Positions 1 to 6,850 of a DNA stretch of 35,893 nt are shown one piece after another (the first letter of the stretch is position 1; each line of letters begins with the position of its first letter). A program made the translations under genes and the position numbers. Source of the stretch: Oligoflexus sp. (GTDB lineage Bacteria; Bdellovibrionota_B; Oligoflexia; Oligoflexales; Oligoflexaceae); NCBI GenBank assembly GCA_014377445.1, contig JACMPP010000007.1, positions 1 through 35,893 on the forward strand, written 5' to 3'. The notes beneath the pieces are model-generated. The model did not search any database. It was not told the origin of the DNA and saw nothing but the letters and a program-made list of their open reading frames with translations.

Positions 1-84
1 GACCAACTCTCGATTCAACTCCACAGCGGCGCTCTGTTCAGCGCACCGGCGCTCTTTGATATCACAACCAAAACACCACCTTAA
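1..84 (+). CDS. Possible C-terminal end of an upstream gene (partial)
   Basis: Frame 1 is open from the window edge to a TAA ending at 84 and would encode 27 residues ending in TTKTPP. It would stop 25 bases before the ATG of the next gene, a normal operon spacing. Frame 2 is also open here, so the choice rests only on that fit and on the plausible start at 110. Too little is visible to name a family. Confidence 0.3.
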   Translation, partial: DQLSIQLHSGALFSAPALFDITTKTPP

Positions 85-109
85 CTTACTCCTTAAAGGG
101 ATCAGATCG

Positions 110-1081
110 ATGAGTCTAGACCCGCAGTACATACTCGAGAAGAAACAGCTCAGTAAATCCGAACAAATCGCCGTCGATCATTATAAGAAGAAGCCAGATG
201 GTCGCGGCTTTTTTTCTGTAGCCGAAATCATGGCGAAACAGCAGGAATGGGATGAAGCCATCCAAATCCTTGTTTTCGGACTTGAGAGGCACCCAAGCTA
301 TTCCGTAGCCCGGGTCTTTCTTTGTCATCTTCTTTTTCGGCGCCACAACTTCGTCGAAGCCTACAACGCTCTCGATAAGAGTCCGACGTCACTCAAGACC
401 AACCTCACGGCGCAGCTTCTTCGTCTGAAACTCTCGGTCCTTCTGGGCAAAGAGCGCGAAGCTCTTGAACTCGTCAAAGAACTTTCCAGTCAAGATTTTC
501 AGGAAAGTGAAACCCTGCTTATCATCGAGCAGTTGGACATCAAGCCTTTTGCCCAGGTGCGACGCGATTTTGCGGACTTTTTAAAGGTCTCCTTCAATAT
601 CCTGCCTCAGGATCGTCAGGCGGATGTCGAGCTACCGACTTTCAAGGCGGCCGATAATTTCCTAAAAGCGACGACCCGTGAGGACGAAGAGGCCCAGGCC
701 AGCTTTCGCGAGCGGGTCGCCAAGGGGTTCTTTGCCAGTCCGATTCACAGTATCTTCTCGAAGCCGCTGGTGACTCTGCCGCCCGATCAGACCGATATTG
801 ACCAATTGACCCGGGCACGCCTTCTACGGCGTCAGGGGCTCTATCAAAAGGCCTCCGAGATTCTTCAGCGCCTGGTGCTTGAAGCGCCGAACAATGAACT
901 CCTCAGGCGCGAATACACAGAAATCTGCGATCTCCGGGAGACTCAAAAAGAAATTGATAAGCGAATGAGTCCTGAGATAGTAGAGAGTATGGAAAAAGTC
1001 CGGAAGATCGACGCCAAGATTCGCGCTCTTAACGACCTGCTCAGCCGATTGGACGACCAGCACGATGAAGCCTATTTCTAA
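110..1081 (+). CDS. Tetratricopeptide-like helical repeat protein of unknown function
   Basis: The protein is about 323 residues, largely helical and without a signal peptide. Two parts look TPR-like: around residues 40-90 (SVAEIMAKQQEWDEAIQIL, then LERHPSYSVARVFL) and around 235-280 ([20 protein letters not shown], then LEAPNNELLRREY). The end (about 285-320) is a charged, probably coiled-coil segment. TPR proteins are usually scaffolds; I cannot name a partner. The frame extends upstream to a TTG at 56, but the ATG at 110 is preferred because it has an AAAGGG-like ribosome site nine bases upstream and leaves room for the gene end at 84. Its last codons overlap the aroQ start by 17 bases, so the two are probably co-translated. 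It is not an AroQ partner known to me. Confidence 0.8.
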   Translation: MSLDPQYILEKKQLSKSEQIAVDHYKKKPDGRGFFSVAEIMAKQQEWDEAIQILVFGLERHPSYSVARVFLCHLLFRRHNFVEAYNALDKSPTSLKTNLTAQLLRLKLSVLLGKEREALELVKELSSQDFQESETLLIIEQLDIKPFAQVRRDFADFLKVSFNILPQDRQADVELPTFKAADNFLKATTREDEEAQASFRERVAKGFFASPIHSIFSKPLVTLPPDQTDIDQLTRARLLRRQGLYQKASEILQRLVLEAPNNELLRREYTEICDLRETQKEIDKRMSPEIVESMEKVRKIDAKIRALNDLLSRLDDQHDEAYF

Positions 1082-1550
1082 ATTGAACATACTCATCGCA
1101 AACGGCGTCAATCTCGATTTGCTCGGGCGTCGGGAACCGACGATTTATGGCAAACACTCGCTCGCTGATATTGAAGACAAGCTTCGTCAGGTTAGCCCGG
1201 CATTGGCAACGGTTTTCGCCTTGCCCACTGTTGAGTTGACGTTTTTCCAGTCGAATCATGAAGGGCTTTTTCTCGAGGAAATATCCAAATCCTGGGATGC
1301 GGCGGTTATCAACGCGGGAGCCTGGACGCACACTTCGCTGGCACTTGCGGATCGACTCGCTGCTGTATCACTCCCTTTCGTCGAAGTTCATATTTCAAAT
1401 CTTTCCAATCGGGAAGAGTTTCGCCGGCATTCGTACGCCGCGCGGCATGCGCTCGGTGTCTGCTACGGCTTTGGCATCGATTCCTACACGGCCGCTCTCA
1501 GCGGACTTTACGCAGTTTTAGCGGCTCGCATTCAGTCAACAATCCCCTGA
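1065..1550 (+). CDS. aroQ: Type II 3-dehydroquinate dehydratase
   Basis: Cytosolic enzyme of the shikimate pathway that converts 3-dehydroquinate to 3-dehydroshikimate, leading to chorismate. At 161 residues it is slightly longer than the roughly 145-150 usual for the family. Visible family motifs are NGVNLDLLGRREPTIYG (residues 13-29, with catalytic Arg23 and Tyr28), FFQSNHEG (60-67), INAGAWTHTS (82-91), PFVEVHISN with the catalytic His109, and REEFRRHSY (117-124). The family consensus NGPNL has Val in place of Pro. The ATG lies inside the end of the TPR gene, suggesting translational coupling. Its product ultimately feeds both MenF and TrpE encoded later in the window, although aroQ is not in their operons. 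Confidence 0.95.
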   Translation: MKPISKLNILIANGVNLDLLGRREPTIYGKHSLADIEDKLRQVSPALATVFALPTVELTFFQSNHEGLFLEEISKSWDAAVINAGAWTHTSLALADRLAAVSLPFVEVHISNLSNREEFRRHSYAARHALGVCYGFGIDSYTAALSGLYAVLAARIQSTIP

Positions 1551-1678
1551 TGTTCCCTAGCCAACGAAATAAGTTTTCGCCTTTCTCTTCAGCGTTGTTA
1601 TGCTGCTTGTATTCACTCGTCGAATCAGGCAAGGTCTAACTATTCAAGCGACGTTACCAAGACAAAAGAGGCGACCTT

Positions 1679-2524
1679 ATGAAGCGTGCAGTCTTCAATC
1701 AAAAGGGTGGAGTAGGTAAAACATCAATTACCTGCAATCTTGCTGCGGCCATGGCCAAGCTTGGTCGGAAAGTTCTGGTAGTCGACCTTGATTCCCAGGC
1801 GAATACTTCAAAGTACCTCCTCGGTGATCGCATGGATCGCGTCCAGGCCACGATCGTGGATTTCTTTAATTCCACTCTGAGCTTTCGTCTCTTTCAGGAT
1901 TCTCTGATGGATACTATTTATGAGACGGAATTTCCAAATCTCTTCGTGATACCGGCCCATGATTCCCTGAAAGAACTGCAGCCAAAGCTCGAGGGTCGTT
2001 ACAAAATATTCAAACTCGGCGAGGCGATCGACGTCGCACGCGAAAAGCTCGGCTTCGATGAAGTCTTGTTTGACACACCGCCGGCCCTCAACTTTTACAG
2101 CATGAGTTCGCTCCTTGCGGCCGACCGCGTTTTGATTCCCTTTGATTGTGACGCTTTCAGCGAAGACGCGGTGGATCAGGTCATGATTGCTGTGAATGAA
2201 GTCTCGCAGGATCATAGACCGGACCTCAGGGTCGAAGGCATAGTTGTCAATCATTATCAAAGTCAGGCGAAACTCCCTAGAACGACTATCGAAAGACTCA
2301 TCAACAAGGGGCTGCCGGTACTCGAACCCTATTTAACATCGTCCGTTATTATGAGAGAAAGTCATAGTGAGGGAACACCACTTCCCTTTTACAAACCAAG
2401 TCACAAACTCACGCTCGAGTTCATGGCCCTGGCGCAAAAACTAATCAACGCGGATACAGATCATGCGCGTACCCCAACTCCTGTGGCCCGTAGGCCCAAG
2501 AAGTCGATGGATGCGGAGGTCTGA
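1679..2524 (+). CDS. ParA/Soj/MinD-type P-loop ATPase, without an adjacent ParB
   Basis: A 281-residue ParA-family ATPase. The deviant Walker A motif KGGVGKTS is at residues 9-16 with signature Lys9 and catalytic Lys14. Walker A' is VVDLDSQANTS (35-45) and Walker B is VLFDTPP near residue 130. Dimerising ParA ATPases bind DNA or membrane and position cargo such as chromosomes, plasmids or polar protein clusters. A GAGG ribosome site lies seven bases before the ATG. pgeF follows after 15 bases, so the two are probably co-transcribed. No parB-like gene, parS cluster or origin marker is seen nearby, so this is probably not the chromosomal ParAB pair; an orphan positioning ATPase is likelier. The C-terminal 25 residues (Pro/Arg/Lys rich) look like an unstructured tail. 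Confidence 0.88.
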   Translation: MKRAVFNQKGGVGKTSITCNLAAAMAKLGRKVLVVDLDSQANTSKYLLGDRMDRVQATIVDFFNSTLSFRLFQDSLMDTIYETEFPNLFVIPAHDSLKELQPKLEGRYKIFKLGEAIDVAREKLGFDEVLFDTPPALNFYSMSSLLAADRVLIPFDCDAFSEDAVDQVMIAVNEVSQDHRPDLRVEGIVVNHYQSQAKLPRTTIERLINKGLPVLEPYLTSSVIMRESHSEGTPLPFYKPSHKLTLEFMALAQKLINADTDHARTPTPVARRPKKSMDAEV

Positions 2525-2539
2525 AAGAAGGATGTTTCT

Positions 2540-3271
2540 ATGACGGAGTCTGTTCTTAGCTATTTGAAACAAGTGGATTGGCTTACAGCTCAGAACCGGA
2601 TTCCGCGTTGGCACGATCGTGGTATCCGCCACGGTTTCGAAGGTATCGGTCACGAACTTCCACCTTTTGGTCTGCACCTCAAACAAATCCATTCGACCAT
2701 CATTCATGAAGTCACCGAAGACGGATCGCAAGGTCTGGTCGGGCAGGGTGATGCTCTCGCGACCTTTCTGCCAACCCATCGAATCGCTGTGAAAACTGCG
2801 GACTGCGTGCCCATTCTCCTTTTTCACCACGAATTTGTGATGGCGATTCATGCTGGCTGGCGCGGACTCGCCCAGGATTTTATCGGCGAAGTCGCCCGCT
2901 TCGTGCACGCGCGTGGGCATGAACTTAAGGAATGTGAATGGGGGATCGGTCCCTGCATTTCACCGGAAAGCTTCGAAATTGGCCCCGAAGTAATCGAAGC
3001 CTTTGAAGCGAAGGAAGTCTTTCGGGATGACCTGAGTTGGGGGCTCCTCAAAGGGCGTGCGGATCGCTGGCATCTCGATCTCGCTGCAATGACTGTTCTG
3101 CGACTCAGGCGCGAAGGGGTTGATCCAACCCGAGTCAGTGTCATTCGATCCGATACAAGAACCAATGAGCAGCTTTGGCACTCCTATCGCCGCTCGGGTG
3201 ATCATGCTGGCCGCAACTGGAGCTGGATCGAGCATGGGTCTGCCTCTCTCACGAGTCTAGGTCTCACCTAA
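2540..3271 (+). CDS. pgeF: YfiH/PgeF-family multicopper-oxidase-like (LACC) protein
   Basis: A 243-residue protein of the YfiH (DUF152, LACC) family. Members have been described as purine nucleoside phosphorylase or laccase-like enzymes, and in E. coli as PgeF, which edits wrong residues in peptidoglycan precursors. The three metal or active-site residues of the family are present: His51 in LKQIHS, Cys89 in VKTADCVPILL, and His104 in AIHAGWRG. The motif IGPCISPESFEIG is near residue 140. The N-terminal half lacks the usual long lead-in and reaches the first motif early, but the family core is complete. The ATG has a GAAGGA site eight bases upstream. It sits 15 bases behind the ParA gene with no terminator between, so an operon is likely; the functional link is unknown. 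Confidence 0.9.
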   Translation: MTESVLSYLKQVDWLTAQNRIPRWHDRGIRHGFEGIGHELPPFGLHLKQIHSTIIHEVTEDGSQGLVGQGDALATFLPTHRIAVKTADCVPILLFHHEFVMAIHAGWRGLAQDFIGEVARFVHARGHELKECEWGIGPCISPESFEIGPEVIEAFEAKEVFRDDLSWGLLKGRADRWHLDLAAMTVLRLRREGVDPTRVSVIRSDTRTNEQLWHSYRRSGDHAGRNWSWIEHGSASLTSLGLT

Positions 3272-3389
3272 TTCACGTCATAGGTATGTAAGCTCATCGT
3301 TTTGCCTACAAAGAGCGGCAAAGCCTTGGGCTGACTCTTCTATTGTGGTAAAAACGTGGGGTCTGAATTCAAGAAAAAGGTGAGCGATA

Positions 3390-5204
3390 ATGGGTGTTCT
3401 GATCAGCGCGCAAGGTCTAAGCAAGTCAATGAGCCATAAGCTATTGTTTTCTAAGCTCGATTTGACTGTGGAAGACGGCGAGAGACTCGGCATCATCGGT
3501 CCAAACGGTGCGGGTAAAACCACCTTGCTTAAAATAGTCGCAAATCACGAAACCAGTGACGATGGTCTTGTTTCGCGCAAAAAAAATATGAAGATGGCTT
3601 ATGTCGTCCAGCAGCCGGAAACTGCTCTCGACAAGACCGTCATGGAAATTCTACAGCTTGCGGGAGAGCGTGAAGGACTCAGTCCTGAATCCGCCGATGT
3701 CGAAGCTCAGAAAATGGCGAGTCGCTTAGGGTTCGAAGATCCTTATCAGGAGGCGGCCCGACTCTCGGGTGGTTGGAAGAAACGTCTCGCAATCGGTGCG
3801 GCCCTCATGGCCAATCCGGATCTGGTGCTCTTCGATGAGCCTACCAACCATTTGGATTTGCGTTCCGTACTCTGGCTGGAAGCCTTTCTTCGCGAAGCGC
3901 CTTTCGCCTGGGTGGTCGTGAGCCACGATCGTCTCTTTCTCGATCGTACCGCGAAAAAAATTCTCGAAATCAATCCGATGTATCCTGGGCACTACCATCA
4001 GGAGACCGGCAACTATAGTATTTTCATGGAGAAGCGTTTCGTCTATCTCAAGGATCTGGCGCAAAACGCGGCAAGTCTGGCGAATAAGCTGCGAAAAGAG
4101 GATATCTGGCTTTCCCGTCAGCCCAAGGCCCGCGGGACCAAGTCGCAGGCTCGTATTGATGCGGCGATGAATATGAAGGCCGAGATGCAAGACATGAACT
4201 CCCGCCTGAAGACCACGAGCAGCGACATCGACTTTCAAAACTCGGGTCGTAAGAGTCGTCAGCTAGTCGTCCTCAAAGGCATCAGCAAAAGCTTTGGCGA
4301 GAAGAAACTCTTCGAAGATCTTGATTTCATCATCGCTCCCAAGATGGTGCTCGGTGTCCTTGGCGATAACGGAACCGGTAAATCCACGCTCCTCAAAATC
4401 ATTCAGGGCGAAATTCCCGCGGATGCCGGGGAACGTGCTATCGCTCCCAACCTGGAACTTGTTTACTTCGATCAGGGGCGCGAATCCCTGAATCCGGAAT
4501 GGACGCTCAAGCGTGCGATCAGCGATGGCCACGATTCGGTGATCTTTCAGGATCGCCCGATTCATGTCGCATCCTGGATTCGTCGCTTTCAATTCCAGGT
4601 CAATCAGCTCGATCAAAAGCTCAGCTTTCTCTCCGGGGGTGAGCAGGCGAAAGTATTGATATCACGTCTGATGCTTCGTCGCGCCGACGTCCTGCTCCTC
4701 GATGAGCCCAACAACGATCTCGATATCGATACCCTGGAGATTCTCGAAGAAAGTCTCGAGGACTTTCCGGGAGCCATCGTCCTCATCTCTCACGATCGTT
4801 ATCTTCTCGAACGACTTTGCACCCACTTCCTTGCGATTCAAGGCAATGGAACGATTCAAGCCTACGCGGATTATGAGCAATGGGAAAAAGTCTTCCTTGA
4901 CGAAGGTAAGCCCAAGAAGGAGAAGGCGAGCGCTGGCGCAAGTACGTCCGGAACCTCGCGCGGCAAACCATCCAAGTCGGGTAAGCTTTCTTACAACGAG
5001 CAGCGCGAACTTGATTCGATGGAAGAGAACATTCAGAAAGCCGATCATGAGTTGACGGAAGCTGGGCAAGCCTGTGAAGCGGTAGCGACTCAAGCCAACG
5101 GACTCCTGGCGGCGACGCAACGTCTGCAGGCGGCTCAACTCGCACTCGATAATCTCTACGAACGCTGGGGATTTCTAGAAGCGAAGCTGGCTGGCAAAAA
5201 GTAA
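3390..5204 (+). CDS. uup: ABC-F ATPase, Uup-like
   Basis: A 604-residue soluble protein with two ABC domains and no membrane segment, as in the ribosome-associated ABC-F family. Domain 1 has Walker A GPNGAGKTT (37-45), signature LSGGWKKR (125-132) and Walker B VLFDEPTNHLD (146-156). The linker has the Uup/ABC-F pattern IWLSRQPKARGTKSQAR (about 239-255). Domain 2 has GDNGTGKST (325-333), LSGGEQAK and LLLDEPNNDLD, with Asn in place of the usual Thr before NDLD. The last 90 or so residues are a low-complexity linker and a coiled coil, typical of Uup, which is thought to act on ribosomes or branched DNA. The start ATG has AAGGTGAG just upstream, and a TTGGGC/TAAAAA pair in the 118-base gap before it could be its promoter. 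Uup rather than EttA or YheS is my choice from the C-terminal coiled coil. Confidence 0.9.
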   Translation: MGVLISAQGLSKSMSHKLLFSKLDLTVEDGERLGIIGPNGAGKTTLLKIVANHETSDDGLVSRKKNMKMAYVVQQPETALDKTVMEILQLAGEREGLSPESADVEAQKMASRLGFEDPYQEAARLSGGWKKRLAIGAALMANPDLVLFDEPTNHLDLRSVLWLEAFLREAPFAWVVVSHDRLFLDRTAKKILEINPMYPGHYHQETGNYSIFMEKRFVYLKDLAQNAASLANKLRKEDIWLSRQPKARGTKSQARIDAAMNMKAEMQDMNSRLKTTSSDIDFQNSGRKSRQLVVLKGISKSFGEKKLFEDLDFIIAPKMVLGVLGDNGTGKSTLLKIIQGEIPADAGERAIAPNLELVYFDQGRESLNPEWTLKRAISDGHDSVIFQDRPIHVASWIRRFQFQVNQLDQKLSFLSGGEQAKVLISRLMLRRADVLLLDEPNNDLDIDTLEILEESLEDFPGAIVLISHDRYLLERLCTHFLAIQGNGTIQAYADYEQWEKVFLDEGKPKKEKASAGASTSGTSRGKPSKSGKLSYNEQRELDSMEENIQKADHELTEAGQACEAVATQANGLLAATQRLQAAQLALDNLYERWGFLEAKLAGKK

Positions 5205-5257
5205 GGATTTGGTAAGAGTTTACCCTTAATTTTAAGCGTTTCACTCTCCAAACAATC

Positions 5258-5289
5258 AAAGCCCGGGCCTTTGGTCTTGGGTTTTTTGT
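5258..5289 (+). terminator. Intrinsic terminator after the ABC-F gene
   Basis: A GC-rich hairpin with a three-base loop (TTT, 5270-5272). The left arm is CCCGGGCC and the right arm GGTCTTGGG, with one bulged T, two G-U pairs and outer AAAG/TTTT pairs. It runs straight into six T residues (5282-5287). It lies 54 bases past the ABC-F stop and before the pfkA promoter. Confidence 0.8.
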
Positions 5290-5346
5290 TGTGCGGCGTT
5301 TGTGCTGCTAAAAAGGCTTAGCTCGATTCTCCGGGGTGGAAAGCTA

Positions 5347-5376
5347 TTGAGAAGCTTATCGTCTCTCTGCGATACT
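5347..5376 (+). promoter_or_regulatory. Predicted sigma-70-type promoter of pfkA
   Basis: TTGAGA (5347-5352, five of six to consensus) and GATACT (5371-5376, four of six) are separated by 18 bases. This places a start about 30 bases before the pfkA ATG and downstream of the ABC-F terminator. It is a pattern match only. Confidence 0.4.
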
Positions 5377-5414
5377 GATCGGGATAGGGTGCCCTGTTTC
5401 GAGGAGATGATGAG

Positions 5415-6392
5415 ATGAGCCAAAAACAATCGATAGCGGTCTTGTGCAGCGGTGGCGATGGTCCTGGCATGAACGCCGCCTTACGCTCGGTGGTTCGGAG
5501 CGCTTTTAAAGTCGGCGTCGATGTTTATGGCGTCTACAAAGGCTATGAAGGTCTACTCGAACGCTCGATCGTGCCGCTTGATCTCGCATCGGTTGGCAAT
5601 ATTATTCAGCGGGGCGGGACCTTCATATACACCTCGCGTTCGCCGCGTTTCATGGAGCCCGTCCACCGGGCCAAGGCCGCTGCGTATCTCAAAGAACTCG
5701 GTGTGATGGGGTTGGTGGTCATCGGTGGCAATGGATCCTTCAATGGTGCAAACCTCCTGAATAAGGAACACGGGATAGCCGTAGCCTGCATTCCGGGAAC
5801 CATCGATAACGATATTCAAGGCACGGAATTTACCATCGGCTTTGATACCGCCACGAACACCGCGGTGGAGGCCATCGATAAAATTCGGGATACAGCTACT
5901 TCCCACGAACGGACTTTTCTGGTCGAAGTCATGGGACGATCCGCGGGTGGAATTGCGATTACGGTTGCAATCACGACGGGTGCGGAAGCGGTTATTTTCC
6001 CCGACCGGAGCGTCGACCTTGCAAAGGTCGCGACCGCGGTAACGCGCGGCGTCGCGCGAGGTAAAAAGTCTTCGATTATTATCGTGGCGGAAGGCGAAAA
6101 AGAAGGTCTCGGTCATGATTATCAAAAGGTCCTGAAAGAAAAATATCAACTCGATACCAGGCTCTGCATTTTGGGGCATATTCAACGAGGGGGTAATCCC
6201 TCGGCGCGCGATCGTTTCCTGGGATCGATCATGGGTAACATGGCGGTCAAAGCTCTGCTCGATGGACAGACGGCCGTCGCGACCGTCGTTCGGCAGGGCC
6301 AGTTCATAATTGCCCCGCTCTCGGAGTGTCTCAATAAACGCAACGACTTCGACAACGGGTTGCTCGAACTTCTCAATACACTTGCGCTCTAA
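5415..6392 (+). CDS. pfkA: 6-phosphofructokinase, ATP-type by sequence
   Basis: A 325-residue enzyme of the PfkA family that phosphorylates fructose 6-phosphate to fructose 1,6-bisphosphate in glycolysis. Motifs are GGDGPGMNAA (13-22), GGNGS (104-108), PGTIDNDI with catalytic Asp131 (127-134), TATSHERTFLVEVMGR (160-175) and GHIQRGGNPSARDR. Gly107 and Gly128 at the two positions that separate ATP- from pyrophosphate-dependent enzymes point to ATP use. Two residues differ from the E. coli enzyme: Gly in place of Ala in GGDAPGMN, and Asn106 in place of the Mg-contacting Asp of GGDGS. GAGGAG lies eight bases before the ATG. The thioesterase follows after 11 bases, probably in one transcript. Confidence 0.93.
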   Translation: MSQKQSIAVLCSGGDGPGMNAALRSVVRSAFKVGVDVYGVYKGYEGLLERSIVPLDLASVGNIIQRGGTFIYTSRSPRFMEPVHRAKAAAYLKELGVMGLVVIGGNGSFNGANLLNKEHGIAVACIPGTIDNDIQGTEFTIGFDTATNTAVEAIDKIRDTATSHERTFLVEVMGRSAGGIAITVAITTGAEAVIFPDRSVDLAKVATAVTRGVARGKKSSIIIVAEGEKEGLGHDYQKVLKEKYQLDTRLCILGHIQRGGNPSARDRFLGSIMGNMAVKALLDGQTAVATVVRQGQFIIAPLSECLNKRNDFDNGLLELLNTLAL

Positions 6393-6403
6393 GGAATAAA
6401 CAT

Positions 6404-6850
6404 ATGGGAGTCTTCCCGGAAGGTCTGAATCTCGAAGAGATCAACGCCCATTGGCTGCCAAAGCTCGATAAGAGTCTCGGGCTTCGTATTACCTCTATCG
6501 AGGTCGATAGGATGATCGCCGAGATCGAGGTCACCGAAGCGCTGCTTCAGCCCTTTGGTTTGATGCATGGCGGGGTTAGCTGTGTCTTGGGTGAGAGTTT
6601 GGGTTCAATCGCTGGCGGCATGAGTCTTCGGGATAAGAATATGACAGTCGTGGGTCAGAGCCTCTACGCGCTGCATTTAAGACCTGCTCATTTGGGTATG
6701 ACTTTGCTCGTGGAAGCGACGCCTCAGCACCTGGGAAGACGAACCCATATCTGGGATATTCTGCTTCAGGATAAAGCAACGAGAAAGCCGACCGCTAAGA
6801 TCGCCCTCACGCTGGCCGTGATTGAAAAGCAGGCGACTACGAAGAAATGA
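6404..6850 (+). CDS. menI: Hotdog-fold acyl-CoA thioesterase, PaaI/MenI-like
   Basis: A 148-residue single hotdog domain. The motif QPFGLMHGGVSCVLGESLG (residues 49-67) is the helix-and-loop signature of the YdiI/MenI/EntH group, with Glu64 at the place of the catalytic carboxylate and His55 in HGG. MenI hydrolyses 1,4-dihydroxy-2-naphthoyl-CoA to free DHNA, the substrate of MenA. A MenI role would fit the men operon 7 kb downstream, but the gene sits behind pfkA, so the assignment is inference and another acyl- or aryl-CoA could be the substrate. AAGGA precedes the ATG by about nine bases. Its 3' end overlaps by 14 bases the end of a gene on the opposite strand. Confidence 0.75.
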   Translation: MGVFPEGLNLEEINAHWLPKLDKSLGLRITSIEVDRMIAEIEVTEALLQPFGLMHGGVSCVLGESLGSIAGGMSLRDKNMTVVGQSLYALHLRPAHLGMTLLVEATPQHLGRRTHIWDILLQDKATRKPTAKIALTLAVIEKQATTKK

